This document shows positions 8,995 to 17,897 of a DNA stretch of 64,000 bases, in pieces. The notes under the pieces were generated by a model. It did not search any database. It saw only the letters and a list, made by a program, of their open reading frames with translations, and was not told the DNA's origin. The translations under genes were made by a program, and so were the position numbers. How positions within the stretch are numbered: the stretch's first letter is position 1; each line of letters opens with the position of its first letter. Origin of the DNA: Gammaproteobacteria bacterium (lineage in GTDB: Bacteria; Pseudomonadota; Gammaproteobacteria; Pseudomonadales; Pseudohongiellaceae); contig PASF01000011.1 in the NCBI GenBank assembly GCA_002711845.1, forward strand, positions 186,001-250,000, written 5' to 3'.

Positions 8995-10728
8995 TCACAT
9001 AAAATCCATATCACCCGCTGTCAGCCACCATTTTCCCTGCAGATGATCTGCAGTCGGCCCACGGGTCCAGGCATTGCAGGGAATGTGGATACCGGTGACA
9101 TCTGCATGCAGCATTGCTGACTGAACGCGAGGCAGTTGGCCTGCACTCAGCCAGAACACCATCCCTCGGCCTGTGTCATGGCCGTGTCGACACAGAGCCA
9201 TCAGTGCCAGCGGTAAATCCTCCGCAGCGGCAACAATATCCATGATCAACGTTTGCTCGCCGTGATCACGGACGATCGCGAATGCATGACTGCCCGCCGG
9301 ATGGCCGAGAATCAGAAAACGGTAATCCAGGTTCGGCCGTTGGGCATAACGATAGGCCAGGTAAGCTGCACTTCTTGAACCGATGATGCCATCGGTCAGG
9401 GCACTCGCCATGTGTTGCCACAAACTGTCAAGCAAGCCCATGCTGTCATTGTCCAGCGCAATGTCGCTGACCGTCCAGGCCCCGGCAGCCGACACCCCAT
9501 CAGCAGGGTATGACAATGCCAGCAGCTCGTCGGTCCGGGCGTACAGGCCCAGACGCTGGGCGACATGCATGGCCTTGATGTTGGGAAAACCGAAACCGAG
9601 CAGGTGACTGGCCGTATTGCCGGTGTGCAGCTCGAGCATGGACGCCGCCGTCATAAAAAACAGACTTCGCCGACTGTAGAAACTTCGATGCTCAGGCAAC
9701 ACCATGACATCGCAGATCTGTAATGCCCGTTCAGGCTGGCCAAAATACAGGATATCGCGACTGATGCCGCCGTAGTGGGCGACAGCCTTGCCATTTTTGC
9801 AGGCCGCCACCGAGTGTCCCCGCCCATCACCGTATTTCCATTGCCAGAGAGCGGCATTGAAGCCGGTTTCAAAGCTGCGCTCAAACAGTTCCCGAAAATC
9901 GTCGGCCGGCAAACTGTCAGCGACTACCAGGCTGACGTCGGACGCCTCCATCCGGAAACTCAGCAAGGCATGAATGTAGCGCCCACGCTGACATTTGCAC
10001 AGGTCGTCGGCCATGGCACCGCGCAAGTCCTGCAACTGCTGCCCAGGCAGGCCGGTACGCTGTGTCAACGCCGGCATGTATTCATCCATCACCGACAGGC
10101 ACTGCTGCAGCCAGTCCGCGACACCGATGCTGAGATCCAGCTGCTGCAACAAGGTAAACCCGGCCCTGTCGGCCAACTGTAAGACATGCCCGAGAACCGG
10201 CAACGGTTCGCGGGACTGTTCCTCGTCACTATCGGTAAATTCTTCCAGCACCAATAACTGTCCACCGGTTTTCAGCAACCGGCGCGCTTGCGCAAATACC
10301 GTCAGGGGTGACAGGTAGCGGGCGCTGTTTTGCAGCACCACCACGTCGTATCGTTGATCCGTGACAAAGGATTGCAAATCGGCCCTGACAAACTCTGGTG
10401 TGTCAGGGCCAGCAGTGACAGACTTCGTTTCCTGTGTCCTGTCGATGAGCTGGTCAGTGATGTCGAGCGCCGTCACCTGATAGCCTGACCCGGCCAGGTG
10501 CCGGGCCAGCGCGCCGGTGCCGCAGCCAGCGTCAAGCACGCGAGCACCGGGTTCAGCGTCAATCATGGCCATCAGTTTAGCCGCCATGGCCTGCTGTGCT
10601 TCGGCAATGGACAATTCAGGCTGCGCCTGGAATCCGTAACAGAGAAAGTCGACCTGACCAAATGCCAGGTCCAATAGCTCGGCGTATACGTTCAATGGAT
10701 AAATCAGTGACTGTGGCGTCGTCTTCAT
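8995..10728 (-). CDS. Methyltransferase-GNAT acetyltransferase fusion protein
   Basis: The start at the ATG at 10728 (MKTTPQSLIYPLN) gives 577 residues. The N-terminal half is a class I SAM-dependent methyltransferase: VLDAGCGTGALARHLA at about 64-79 is motif I, and a VVVLQNSARYLSP segment follows. From about residue 270 the chain changes to a GNAT-like module (FETGFNAALWQWKYGDG, VAHYGGI, CDVMVLPEHR). A second half-domain fills 430-570. The two activities could act in turn on one small molecule or peptide. No pathway neighbours are present; regB is divergent. I recognise the two folds but not a named protein. Confidence 0.7.
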   Translation of the reverse strand: MKTTPQSLIYPLNVYAELLDLAFGQVDFLCYGFQAQPELSIAEAQQAMAAKLMAMIDAEPGARVLDAGCGTGALARHLAGSGYQVTALDITDQLIDRTQETKSVTAGPDTPEFVRADLQSFVTDQRYDVVVLQNSARYLSPLTVFAQARRLLKTGGQLLVLEEFTDSDEEQSREPLPVLGHVLQLADRAGFTLLQQLDLSIGVADWLQQCLSVMDEYMPALTQRTGLPGQQLQDLRGAMADDLCKCQRGRYIHALLSFRMEASDVSLVVADSLPADDFRELFERSFETGFNAALWQWKYGDGRGHSVAACKNGKAVAHYGGISRDILYFGQPERALQICDVMVLPEHRSFYSRRSLFFMTAASMLELHTGNTASHLLGFGFPNIKAMHVAQRLGLYARTDELLALSYPADGVSAAGAWTVSDIALDNDSMGLLDSLWQHMASALTDGIIGSRSAAYLAYRYAQRPNLDYRFLILGHPAGSHAFAIVRDHGEQTLIMDIVAAAEDLPLALMALCRHGHDTGRGMVFWLSAGQLPRVQSAMLHADVTGIHIPCNAWTRGPTADHLQGKWWLTAGDMDFM

Positions 10729-10778
10729 GCCGCGCATTATACGGTACAATACATACGATAAGTAAAACCGGAACTGAC

Positions 10779-12092
10779 ATGAGTAAAACTGGCACTACAT
10801 GGCTGACTACCCTGCTGCGCGGCACGACCGGAGAGCTGCGCAGCGCCCCGCGTATCAGTTTGCAGCGATTGCTGGTGTTACGATCTCTGGTGATGATCAC
10901 AGGCATTCTGGGCACCATCGTCTTTGATTTCTTCTCGCCCCTGAATCTGCCGGTTGCCCCAATCCTGGCATTGCTGGCTGGCATCATGGCCTCCCTGGCA
11001 CTGGGTGTCTGGCGGGTTCGCAACGCCACACTGATCAACACGCGCGAACTGGCGGCTCATCTGGCGCTGGATTTTGCCTTTGTGACCGTGCTGCTGATCT
11101 ACACCGGCGGTGCCACCAACCCCCTGATTTCCTACCTGCTGGTGCTGTTGGCAGTGGGTGCGACACTGCTGAACCTGTTCTGGGCCAATGTCTTTGCCGT
11201 GCTGGCCATCGGGGTCTACACCGTGCTTCTGCTGGTCGGCATTGCTACCGATCAGCATGCCGAGCACATGGGGCCCGACTTCCAGGTGCACCTGGTGGGC
11301 ATGTGGGTGACCTTCGTGGTCAGTGCGCTGCTGATCACCGCGTTTGTCAGTCGCATGGCACAGGCCATCCGCAGCCGTGAAGTAACGCTGGCCAAAGCCC
11401 GGGAGAATGAGATGCGCAACGAGCAACTGGTCGCCATCGGGACACTGGCAGCGGGGACGGCACATGCACTGGGCACGCCCCTGTCAACCATGGCTGTGCT
11501 GCTGTCCGAGCTCGACGAGCAATCCGAGGAACAACTGCGGGATCAGTCAGTCAAGGCGGATATCCATGTGTTACGTGAGCAGGTCGTGCGCTGCAAACAT
11601 TCACTGGACCAATTGACACATTTCTACAACAAGAACGATCACAGCCAGCCCGGCCAGCTCAGACTGAGCAGTTTTGACGAAGCCGTAAGAGACTACATCA
11701 CCAATATACACCCGGGCGCCCGCATTGATTTCGACATCGAGCCGGCATGCCAGCAATTGCTGATCTCTGCCGACATCACCATCCGCCATGCCCTGATCAA
11801 TATCATTGAGAATGCTCTCAAGGCAGCCACATCCCGAGTCACGGTCACCTATTCCTGCGCAGCGCCGCAGCAGCGCCACGTGCTGATGTCGGTCCAGGAC
11901 GACGGACCCGGCATACCCCCGGAGATCATGGAGAGCATGGGGGAGCCATTTATCTCAACGCGAAGTGACAGCATGGGCCTGGGTATTTTTCTGGCCAATG
12001 CGTCCATCCAGCGCCACGGCGGCAGTATTGAGATGTTCAACGTCAAGGATGCCGGGGCCCGAACCGTTATCCGACTTCCGGTGAGTCTGTGA
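10779..12092 (+). CDS. regB: RegB/PrrB-type redox sensor histidine kinase
   Basis: A 437-residue inner-membrane kinase. Six hydrophobic segments span about 30-190. The GGATNPL stretch (110-116) matches the quinone-binding motif region of RegB. The H-box GTAHALGTPLSTM carries the phosphorylated His229, and Cys272 in VVRCKHS corresponds to the redox-active Cys of RegB. The ATP domain has DDGPGIP and GLGIFLA. In the family the kinase reads quinone redox state and controls respiration and carbon-fixation genes. The ATG at 10779 is chosen over upstream open frame. regA follows one base after the stop. Confidence 0.92.
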   Translation: MSKTGTTWLTTLLRGTTGELRSAPRISLQRLLVLRSLVMITGILGTIVFDFFSPLNLPVAPILALLAGIMASLALGVWRVRNATLINTRELAAHLALDFAFVTVLLIYTGGATNPLISYLLVLLAVGATLLNLFWANVFAVLAIGVYTVLLLVGIATDQHAEHMGPDFQVHLVGMWVTFVVSALLITAFVSRMAQAIRSREVTLAKARENEMRNEQLVAIGTLAAGTAHALGTPLSTMAVLLSELDEQSEEQLRDQSVKADIHVLREQVVRCKHSLDQLTHFYNKNDHSQPGQLRLSSFDEAVRDYITNIHPGARIDFDIEPACQQLLISADITIRHALINIIENALKAATSRVTVTYSCAAPQQRHVLMSVQDDGPGIPPEIMESMGEPFISTRSDSMGLGIFLANASIQRHGGSIEMFNVKDAGARTVIRLPVSL

Positions 12093-12093
12093 T

Positions 12094-12630
12094 ATGGAAA
12101 AACAACTGATCCTGCTGATTGAAGATGACCCCGTGTTCGCCCAGGTCATGAGCCGGGCGCTGGAGCGTCGTGACTATACTGTCATCCATGCGGGCGACCT
12201 GGATGCTGCGCGGCTGGCTATCGCCAGCCATGACCATGATTATGCCATTGTTGACCTCAATCTGGCCGGACACTCCTCGCTGGAATTGATCCCGCTGCTC
12301 AAGGAAAAGCGACCGGCCAGTCCCATCCTCATGCTGACCGGCTATGCCAGCATTGCCACCGCTGTCGAAGCCATCAAACTGGGGGCCGACAACTACCTGG
12401 CCAAACCGGCCGATGCCAATGACATCCTCAGCGCACTGACGGCCACGGCCACCAAAGATCAGGCTTCCCTGTCGATTCAGCAGCCCATGTCGGTGCGCCG
12501 GCTGGAGTGGGAACATATCCAGAAAGTACTCAAGGAGAATGACGGTAATATCTCCGAAACGGCCCGGCAGCTGAACATGCACCGGCGCACATTGCAGCGC
12601 AAACTGCAGAAAAAACCGGTGGCCGGCTAG
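12094..12630 (+). CDS. regA: RegA/PrrA/ActR-type response regulator
   Basis: A 178-residue cytoplasmic regulator. The receiver domain has acidic pocket Asp11-Asp12, phosphoacceptor Asp54 (IVDLNL), Thr82 (MLTGYAS) and Lys104 (LAKPAD). The C-terminus is a Fis-type helix-turn-helix (GNISETARQLNMHRRTLQRK), as in RegA/PrrA/ActR. It pairs with the kinase gene one base upstream. The expected targets are respiratory and redox-dependent promoters. It is highly recognisable, including the compact linker. Confidence 0.93.
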   Translation: MEKQLILLIEDDPVFAQVMSRALERRDYTVIHAGDLDAARLAIASHDHDYAIVDLNLAGHSSLELIPLLKEKRPASPILMLTGYASIATAVEAIKLGADNYLAKPADANDILSALTATATKDQASLSIQQPMSVRRLEWEHIQKVLKENDGNISETARQLNMHRRTLQRKLQKKPVAG

Positions 12631-12643
12631 GTGCCTGCCGCGT

Positions 12644-13045
12644 TCAGTGACTGCGTTTCAGGCAGAACCAGGCAGCGATGCTCAATACCAGTGCCAGCCA
12701 CTCGCTGATGTATATCTGCAACACCGTGGCATTGTAGGCCTGTTCCACCAATACGCCCCAGCTGCGTGCAGCCACCAGGCCGGCGTAGGTAAAGACCAGC
12801 AGCAACACCCCGCCCGAGGCATAGGGTTTACGCAACGCACATACCAGCAGGAACGCCCCGAAGGCGAGCATGAAACCGCCATATACCGACCTGAGCTCGG
12901 TATAACCCATGTCCGAGCGCAAATCGACACCCACCACGGCAAACCAGCCTGCCACGTCAGAGATGAACAACCATCCGACGCCCAGGTAGATCAGGCCATT
13001 GAGTGCCAGCAGCACGGGGGGAAACAAGCGAGCCAGTACGTTCAT
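12644..13045 (-). CDS. DUF4345-like four-helix membrane protein
   Basis: A 133-residue protein with four hydrophobic segments (about 8-30, 52-72, 78-97 and 108-128). The pattern YTELRSVYGGFMLAFGAFLL is seen in the DUF4345 family of small inner-membrane proteins. An AAGGA box precedes the ATG at 13045. It is convergent with regA and has no neighbour that hints at a role. Function is unknown. Confidence 0.65.
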   Translation of the reverse strand: MNVLARLFPPVLLALNGLIYLGVGWLFISDVAGWFAVVGVDLRSDMGYTELRSVYGGFMLAFGAFLLVCALRKPYASGGVLLLVFTYAGLVAARSWGVLVEQAYNATVLQIYISEWLALVLSIAAWFCLKRSH

Positions 13046-13259
13046 CTACAATTCCTTCAAATTCAGGGTATTGATCGCGCAGGATAACCCAATTGATGAC
13101 TTTTGGCACTCAGCGCACACGATTCAACATGGTATAACGTTTGCCGCAATGCTCTCCACAAGATTCGGGTCACAAAGTGATCGCCGAGCACGCCGCACTC
13201 GTATAACAACAACTATCGGCCAGCATACCAAAAAGCGCGCCAGGTCGCCGCGTGGTGCA

Positions 13260-13287
13260 TTGCATTGAAAAAAACACTGGATACACT
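13260..13287 (+). promoter_or_regulatory. Candidate sigma-70 promoter for the RND efflux pair
   Basis: TTGCAT (13260-13265) and TACACT (13282-13287) are separated by 16 bases and lie about 45 bases before the GTG of the adaptor gene. Each hexamer matches four of six consensus bases. This is a pattern match only. The rest of the 287-base upstream gap shows nothing I can name. Confidence 0.35.
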
Positions 13288-13332
13288 ACGCATCACGCAA
13301 ACTAATGCAGTCAGCAGCAAGCGGAGCCTGTC

Positions 13333-14457
13333 GTGAAAAAACAATATTTGGTAGCTATAGGCCTGGTCATTCTGATCGCGGCATGGATGTTGGTCCCCAG
13401 AAATGACAGCGATCGCGATGAACGATACGCCAGCGCCGATATTGACAGAACTGTCTCGGCAGTTACTGATGACGGCTCATCGGCAGCCTCATCAGCAGCA
13501 GATTTCACCGTGCGGGCAACCCGGTCGCGTGTTGATACCTACACACAGACCGTCAGCGTTCGCGGTCGTACCCAGGCTTTCCGCCTGGTTGACATCCGCG
13601 CTGAAACCGCCGGCCGCGTGGTAGCCACGCCGGTCGCGCGCGGTGCCCGTGTCGACAAAGGCGACATTTTGTGCGAAATCGCCGTCGATACCCGCGAAAC
13701 GGACCTTCAAGAAGCCCGTAGCCGCGAAGAACAGGCCAGACTGGAATACCAGGGCGGCGAAGATCTGTTTACCCGTGAGCTGATTTCCCGATCTGCACTG
13801 GCCCAGTTGAGAACCACCTACGATGCAGCCATTGCCGCTGTCCGCCGCGCCGAACTGGCCCTGGAACGCACCCGCATCCGGGCGCCCTTCGCGGGCATTG
13901 TGGAAACCCGGGCCGTCGAAGTCGGGGATTATATGGACATGGGTGGCCAGTGCGCGTCGCTGTTCGATGACGATCCCATGCTGCTGGTCGGACAGGTACC
14001 CGAACAGGATGTCAACAAACTGGCGCTTGGCGCTCGCGTCACCGGCATCATGGTAACCGGCGAGCGGATCAACGGTGAGTTGACCTATCTGGCCAGAGCA
14101 GCCGACCCGATATCGCGCAGCTATCGCATTGAGGTTCGCCTCGAACCCCAGCAGACACCGATACGCCAGGGCATCAGCACTGAGATCCTGCTGGATGCCT
14201 CGCAGATTCGTGCACATCTGGTGCCTCCCTCATCAGTGACGCTGGACGATGCCGGGCTGATGGGTGTGAAGACGCTGAACAGCGACAACGAGGTGGAATT
14301 CCATCGTGTGCGGATTGTGGGTGAAAGCACCCGGATCGACGAGTCCGGTTTCTGGGTAACCGGGCTGCCGGATGAAGTCGTCCTGATCACGGTCGGTCAG
14401 GAGCTGGTATTCGAAGGACAAATCGTAAACGCCAATTTTGACTGGTCACAATTATGA
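13333..14457 (+). CDS. RND efflux periplasmic adaptor (membrane fusion protein)
   Basis: The GTG at 13333 follows GGAG by seven bases. The 374-residue protein has an N-terminal anchor (YLVAIGLVILIAAWMLV), a lipoyl-like half-motif (AETAGRVVATPVARGARVDKG), a coiled-coil hairpin at about 118-170 and the second lipoyl half (RIRAPFAGIVETRAVEVGDY). This is the AcrA/MexA architecture. It would bridge the inner-membrane pump to a TolC-type channel. The stop codon overlaps the start of the transporter gene by four bases. No outer-membrane channel gene is in the window. Confidence 0.93.
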   Translation: MKKQYLVAIGLVILIAAWMLVPRNDSDRDERYASADIDRTVSAVTDDGSSAASSAADFTVRATRSRVDTYTQTVSVRGRTQAFRLVDIRAETAGRVVATPVARGARVDKGDILCEIAVDTRETDLQEARSREEQARLEYQGGEDLFTRELISRSALAQLRTTYDAAIAAVRRAELALERTRIRAPFAGIVETRAVEVGDYMDMGGQCASLFDDDPMLLVGQVPEQDVNKLALGARVTGIMVTGERINGELTYLARAADPISRSYRIEVRLEPQQTPIRQGISTEILLDASQIRAHLVPPSSVTLDDAGLMGVKTLNSDNEVEFHRVRIVGESTRIDESGFWVTGLPDEVVLITVGQELVFEGQIVNANFDWSQL

Positions 14458-17400
14458 CATACATCAAAGCCGCCGTTTCGCACGCCAGGACCACGCTCAG
14501 CATTTTTGTCGTCATCATTCTGGCGGGCCTGGCAGCATATCGCTCGATCCCGGTTGAACTGAACCCGGATGTGACCGTGCCGGTGATTATCACCACCATC
14601 GTACTGCCAGGTATATCGCCGGAAGATGCAGAGCGCCTGCTGGCCCGACCCAGCGAAATCGAGCTGAACAATATCGACGGCATCACTCAACTGCGTTCTT
14701 TCTCCAGCGAAGGCTCGGCCACCATCATCACCGAGTTTGACGTCAGCTTCGACCCGGATCTGGCTCTGAACGATATACGCTCCGCGCTGGACCGCGCCAA
14801 GGCCCGGTTCCCCCAGGATACCGAGGAGCCATTGATTCAGGAAGTCTCGGCGGCCACGGTCCCGGTGGTCCAGATTGCACTGGGTGGCGAAGGCGTGTCC
14901 GAGCGGGTGCTATTGCGCATTGCCCAGACCCTGCAGCGGCAGATTGAAAATCTGCCGGAGATTCTGACCGCCGATACCATCGGTGCGCGTGAAGAGCTGC
15001 TGGAAATCATTGTCGATCCGTCCAAACTGGAAACCTACGGTATCACCAACCAGCAGTTGGTGCAGGCCGTCACCACCAACAACCGACTGATCCCCGCCGG
15101 CACGTTGAATACCGGCAGCGGCTCTTTTTCCGTCAAGGTGCCAGGTCTGATCGAAACTGCCGATGACGTCTATCAGCTGCCCATTGCAGCCAATGCCGAT
15201 GGCGTTGTGGTGCTCAGCGACCTGGCCGAGGTCCGTCGCACGTTCAAGGACGCCGAACGTTACGCCTATGCCAATGGTGATCGCTCCATTTCCCTGGATG
15301 TACAGAAACGCAAGGGTGCCAACCTGATCCAGGCCATGGATAAAATTGACGTGATCGTTCAGGACATGCGGACCCGCATACCGCCGGCGGTCGAGATAAC
15401 CTATCTGAACAATACCATTCCGCTGGTGATTGAGCAGAATTCGGGACTGCAGGGCAACATGGCTACCGCGATGGTGCTGGTGCTGGTGGTGGTGATCGCC
15501 GCGGTCGGTGTGCGCTCGGGCATACTGGTCGCACTGGCCGTGCCGTTCTCGTTTTTCTTCGCCTTCATCATCATTTCCATGCTGGGATTCACCTACAACT
15601 TCATGGTCATCTTTGGCCTGCTGCTGGGCCTGGGGATGCTGATCGACGGCGCCATCGTGATGGTCGAGTATGCCGACCGCAAGCTGGCAGAGGGTTACAA
15701 CCGCAAAGACGCATTCCAGGAAGCCACCAGTCGTATGTTCTGGCCAATCCTGGCATCCACCGGCACCACGCTGGCGGCCTTCCTGCCGATGATGTTCTGG
15801 CCCGGCGTAGCCGGTGAATTCATGGGTTACCTGCCCGTGACGGTATTCGCGGTGCTGATCGGATCGCTGCTGTATGCGCTGGTGTTTGCACCCACCATTG
15901 GTTCTTTGATCGGTGGCAAAACAGGCGTTCTCGCGGGCAGCGGCGGCAATCAGATTGGCAAACTCGAAGAGACACCACCGGAGAAACTGGGCGGAATTGT
16001 CGGCGTTTATGCGCGAGTTCTGAGCGTCGCAGTGCGCATGCCGGGTATCGTGGCGACAGGCAGCCTGATCACGCTGGTCACCATCATCTGGGCCTACCTC
16101 ACCTTTGGCCGCGGGGTTGAGTTTTTCACCAGCGTCGAGCCTGCCCAGACCCAGGTACAGATATTTGCCCGTGGTAATTACTCGCCGCAGGAAATTCGCG
16201 ATATTGTGCTTGATGTTGAATCGCGCATCGAAGACGTGGGCTATTACAAAAGTATCGTCACACAGTCCGGGGCGGGGCGCAGCATGGGGGGCGGCATGGG
16301 TGCTGCGCCTGACCTCGTCGGTACGATCTTTCTTGAATTCACCGATCGGCGCGACCGCGACGTAAACGGCTTTGAAGTGGAAGAACTGTATCGCGCAGCA
16401 ATCCAGGACATTCCCGGCGTGCGCGCCGAGATCTCGACACCCGAGCAGGGTCCGCCGGTTGGCAAGGAACTGCAGATGGAGTTTTACGGGGAAGACCTGC
16501 GTACGCTGATCGCGGAAGCCAGGCGTGTGCGATCACATCTGGAAAACAATATCGAAGGCCTGATCGATATTGATGACACCACCCCGGTACCGGGCATTGA
16601 GTGGCAGATCACTGTCGACCGCGCCCGTGCGGCCATGTCAGGCGCCAACATGAGCGAAATCGGTACGGCCATTCAACTGTTGACCAACGGTGTGCGCATG
16701 GGCGATTTCCGTCCTGATGACAGCGAGGAAGAAGTCGAAATTCGTGTCCGCTACCCGGAAGCGTTTCGGGGCGTGGAGCAAATCGACAATATCCGGATCA
16801 ACACCGCCAACGGCCTGGTGCCCATCAGCAGCTTTATATCTCGTGATTCGCTGCCTGGGGTGAGTTCCATCCAGCGAGTCGACGGCAACCGCGTGGTCTA
16901 TGTGCGCGCCAATCCGGCTCCCGGCTATGTCACCAGTAATATCGTTCAGGAGGTGGAACAATGGATGAACGCCACCCCGCTGGCGCCAGGCATTGAGTAT
17001 CGCTTCCGCGGCGCCAACGAGGAACAGGCAGAATCATTTGCCTTCCTGCTTAGCGCCTTTGGTCTGGCGCTGGCACTGATGGCCATTCTGCTGGTTACCC
17101 AGTTCAACAGCTACTATCAGGCACTGCTGATCCTGTCTTCGGTGTTATTGTCCACCGCTGGCGTGCTGCTGGGCCTGCTGACCACCGGACAGACGTTCAG
17201 TGTCATTCTGACGGGCGTTGGTATCGTGGCACTGGCCGGTATCATCGTGAACAACAATATTGTGCTCATTGATACGTTCAATCATCTGCGAGCCAAGCAT
17301 ATCGACTGGGATATCCGGGATGTGATTGTGCAGACGGGTGTGCAGCGTTTGCGCCCGGTGTTTCTGACCACGTTTACCACAGGCTGTGGCCTGTTGCCGC

Positions 17401-17633
17401 TGGCCATGCATGTGTCCATCGATTTGATTGGTTCGGAGATTGAAGTCGGAGGCCCGATCACCTCACAGTGGGTGAAGCTGGCCAATGCCATCGTATTCGG
17501 TCTGTCGTTCGCCACCATCCTGACACTGATCGTGACACCAGCAATGCTGGCGTTGCCAGACCACCTGCGTCAACGACTGGGCAGAATCAAGCGCCTGTTC
17601 AACAGACGGCAGGCTGTGACGTCAGAAGCATAG
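14454..17633 (+). CDS. RND-family efflux transporter (AcrB-like)
   Basis: A 1059-residue proton-driven pump subunit. It starts MTYIKAAVSHARTTLSIFVV, with the first helix followed by the family SIPVELNPDVTVPVI and GISPEDAERLLARP segments. The fourth-helix region GMLIDGAIVMVEYADR carries the proton-relay Asp, and NNNIVLIDTFNHL is in the second half. Twelve helices are expected. Length and motif order are standard for the AcrB/MexB superfamily, and the sequence is closer to the VexH/MdtB-type proteobacterial RND group than to heavy-metal pumps. Substrates are not predictable. Confidence 0.93.
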   Translation: MTYIKAAVSHARTTLSIFVVIILAGLAAYRSIPVELNPDVTVPVIITTIVLPGISPEDAERLLARPSEIELNNIDGITQLRSFSSEGSATIITEFDVSFDPDLALNDIRSALDRAKARFPQDTEEPLIQEVSAATVPVVQIALGGEGVSERVLLRIAQTLQRQIENLPEILTADTIGAREELLEIIVDPSKLETYGITNQQLVQAVTTNNRLIPAGTLNTGSGSFSVKVPGLIETADDVYQLPIAANADGVVVLSDLAEVRRTFKDAERYAYANGDRSISLDVQKRKGANLIQAMDKIDVIVQDMRTRIPPAVEITYLNNTIPLVIEQNSGLQGNMATAMVLVLVVVIAAVGVRSGILVALAVPFSFFFAFIIISMLGFTYNFMVIFGLLLGLGMLIDGAIVMVEYADRKLAEGYNRKDAFQEATSRMFWPILASTGTTLAAFLPMMFWPGVAGEFMGYLPVTVFAVLIGSLLYALVFAPTIGSLIGGKTGVLAGSGGNQIGKLEETPPEKLGGIVGVYARVLSVAVRMPGIVATGSLITLVTIIWAYLTFGRGVEFFTSVEPAQTQVQIFARGNYSPQEIRDIVLDVESRIEDVGYYKSIVTQSGAGRSMGGGMGAAPDLVGTIFLEFTDRRDRDVNGFEVEELYRAAIQDIPGVRAEISTPEQGPPVGKELQMEFYGEDLRTLIAEARRVRSHLENNIEGLIDIDDTTPVPGIEWQITVDRARAAMSGANMSEIGTAIQLLTNGVRMGDFRPDDSEEEVEIRVRYPEAFRGVEQIDNIRINTANGLVPISSFISRDSLPGVSSIQRVDGNRVVYVRANPAPGYVTSNIVQEVEQWMNATPLAPGIEYRFRGANEEQAESFAFLLSAFGLALALMAILLVTQFNSYYQALLILSSVLLSTAGVLLGLLTTGQTFSVILTGVGIVALAGIIVNNNIVLIDTFNHLRAKHIDWDIRDVIVQTGVQRLRPVFLTTFTTGCGLLPLAMHVSIDLIGSEIEVGGPITSQWVKLANAIVFGLSFATILTLIVTPAMLALPDHLRQRLGRIKRLFNRRQAVTSEA

Positions 17634-17642
17634 CTGCAAAAA

Positions 17643-17720
17643 TGGAACACTTGTTCGGAATCGGGCCCTAAATGTAATGGTTCGTGACAGTGTTCCAAAC
17701 GCTTTGCAACAATTTGTTGC
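17643..17720. promoter_or_regulatory. Inverted repeats between the RND pump gene and the BatA-like gene
   Basis: TGGAACACT (17643-17651) is the exact inverse of AGTGTTCCA (17689-17697). Just after it GCAACAA-T-TTGTTGC (17706-17720) is a perfect short palindrome. The 264-base gap lies between convergent genes, so these could be terminator parts or binding sites. No T-run follows either. Their role is unknown. Confidence 0.3.
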
Positions 17721-17897
17721 GGGCACTTTCTGGCAAAAGCGCCTGTGATAGTATCAAACCCAGTTTATGAGACCGCTCGTTGACGGACATCTGGCGGTCA
17801 ATTCATGAACACTCAAGGCCGGTGGCGGAACGTCATTCTCTGTTCCCCCCTATCTAGCATGGGATAATTTTCTGTTACCGGTCTTGTACCCCTTCCT

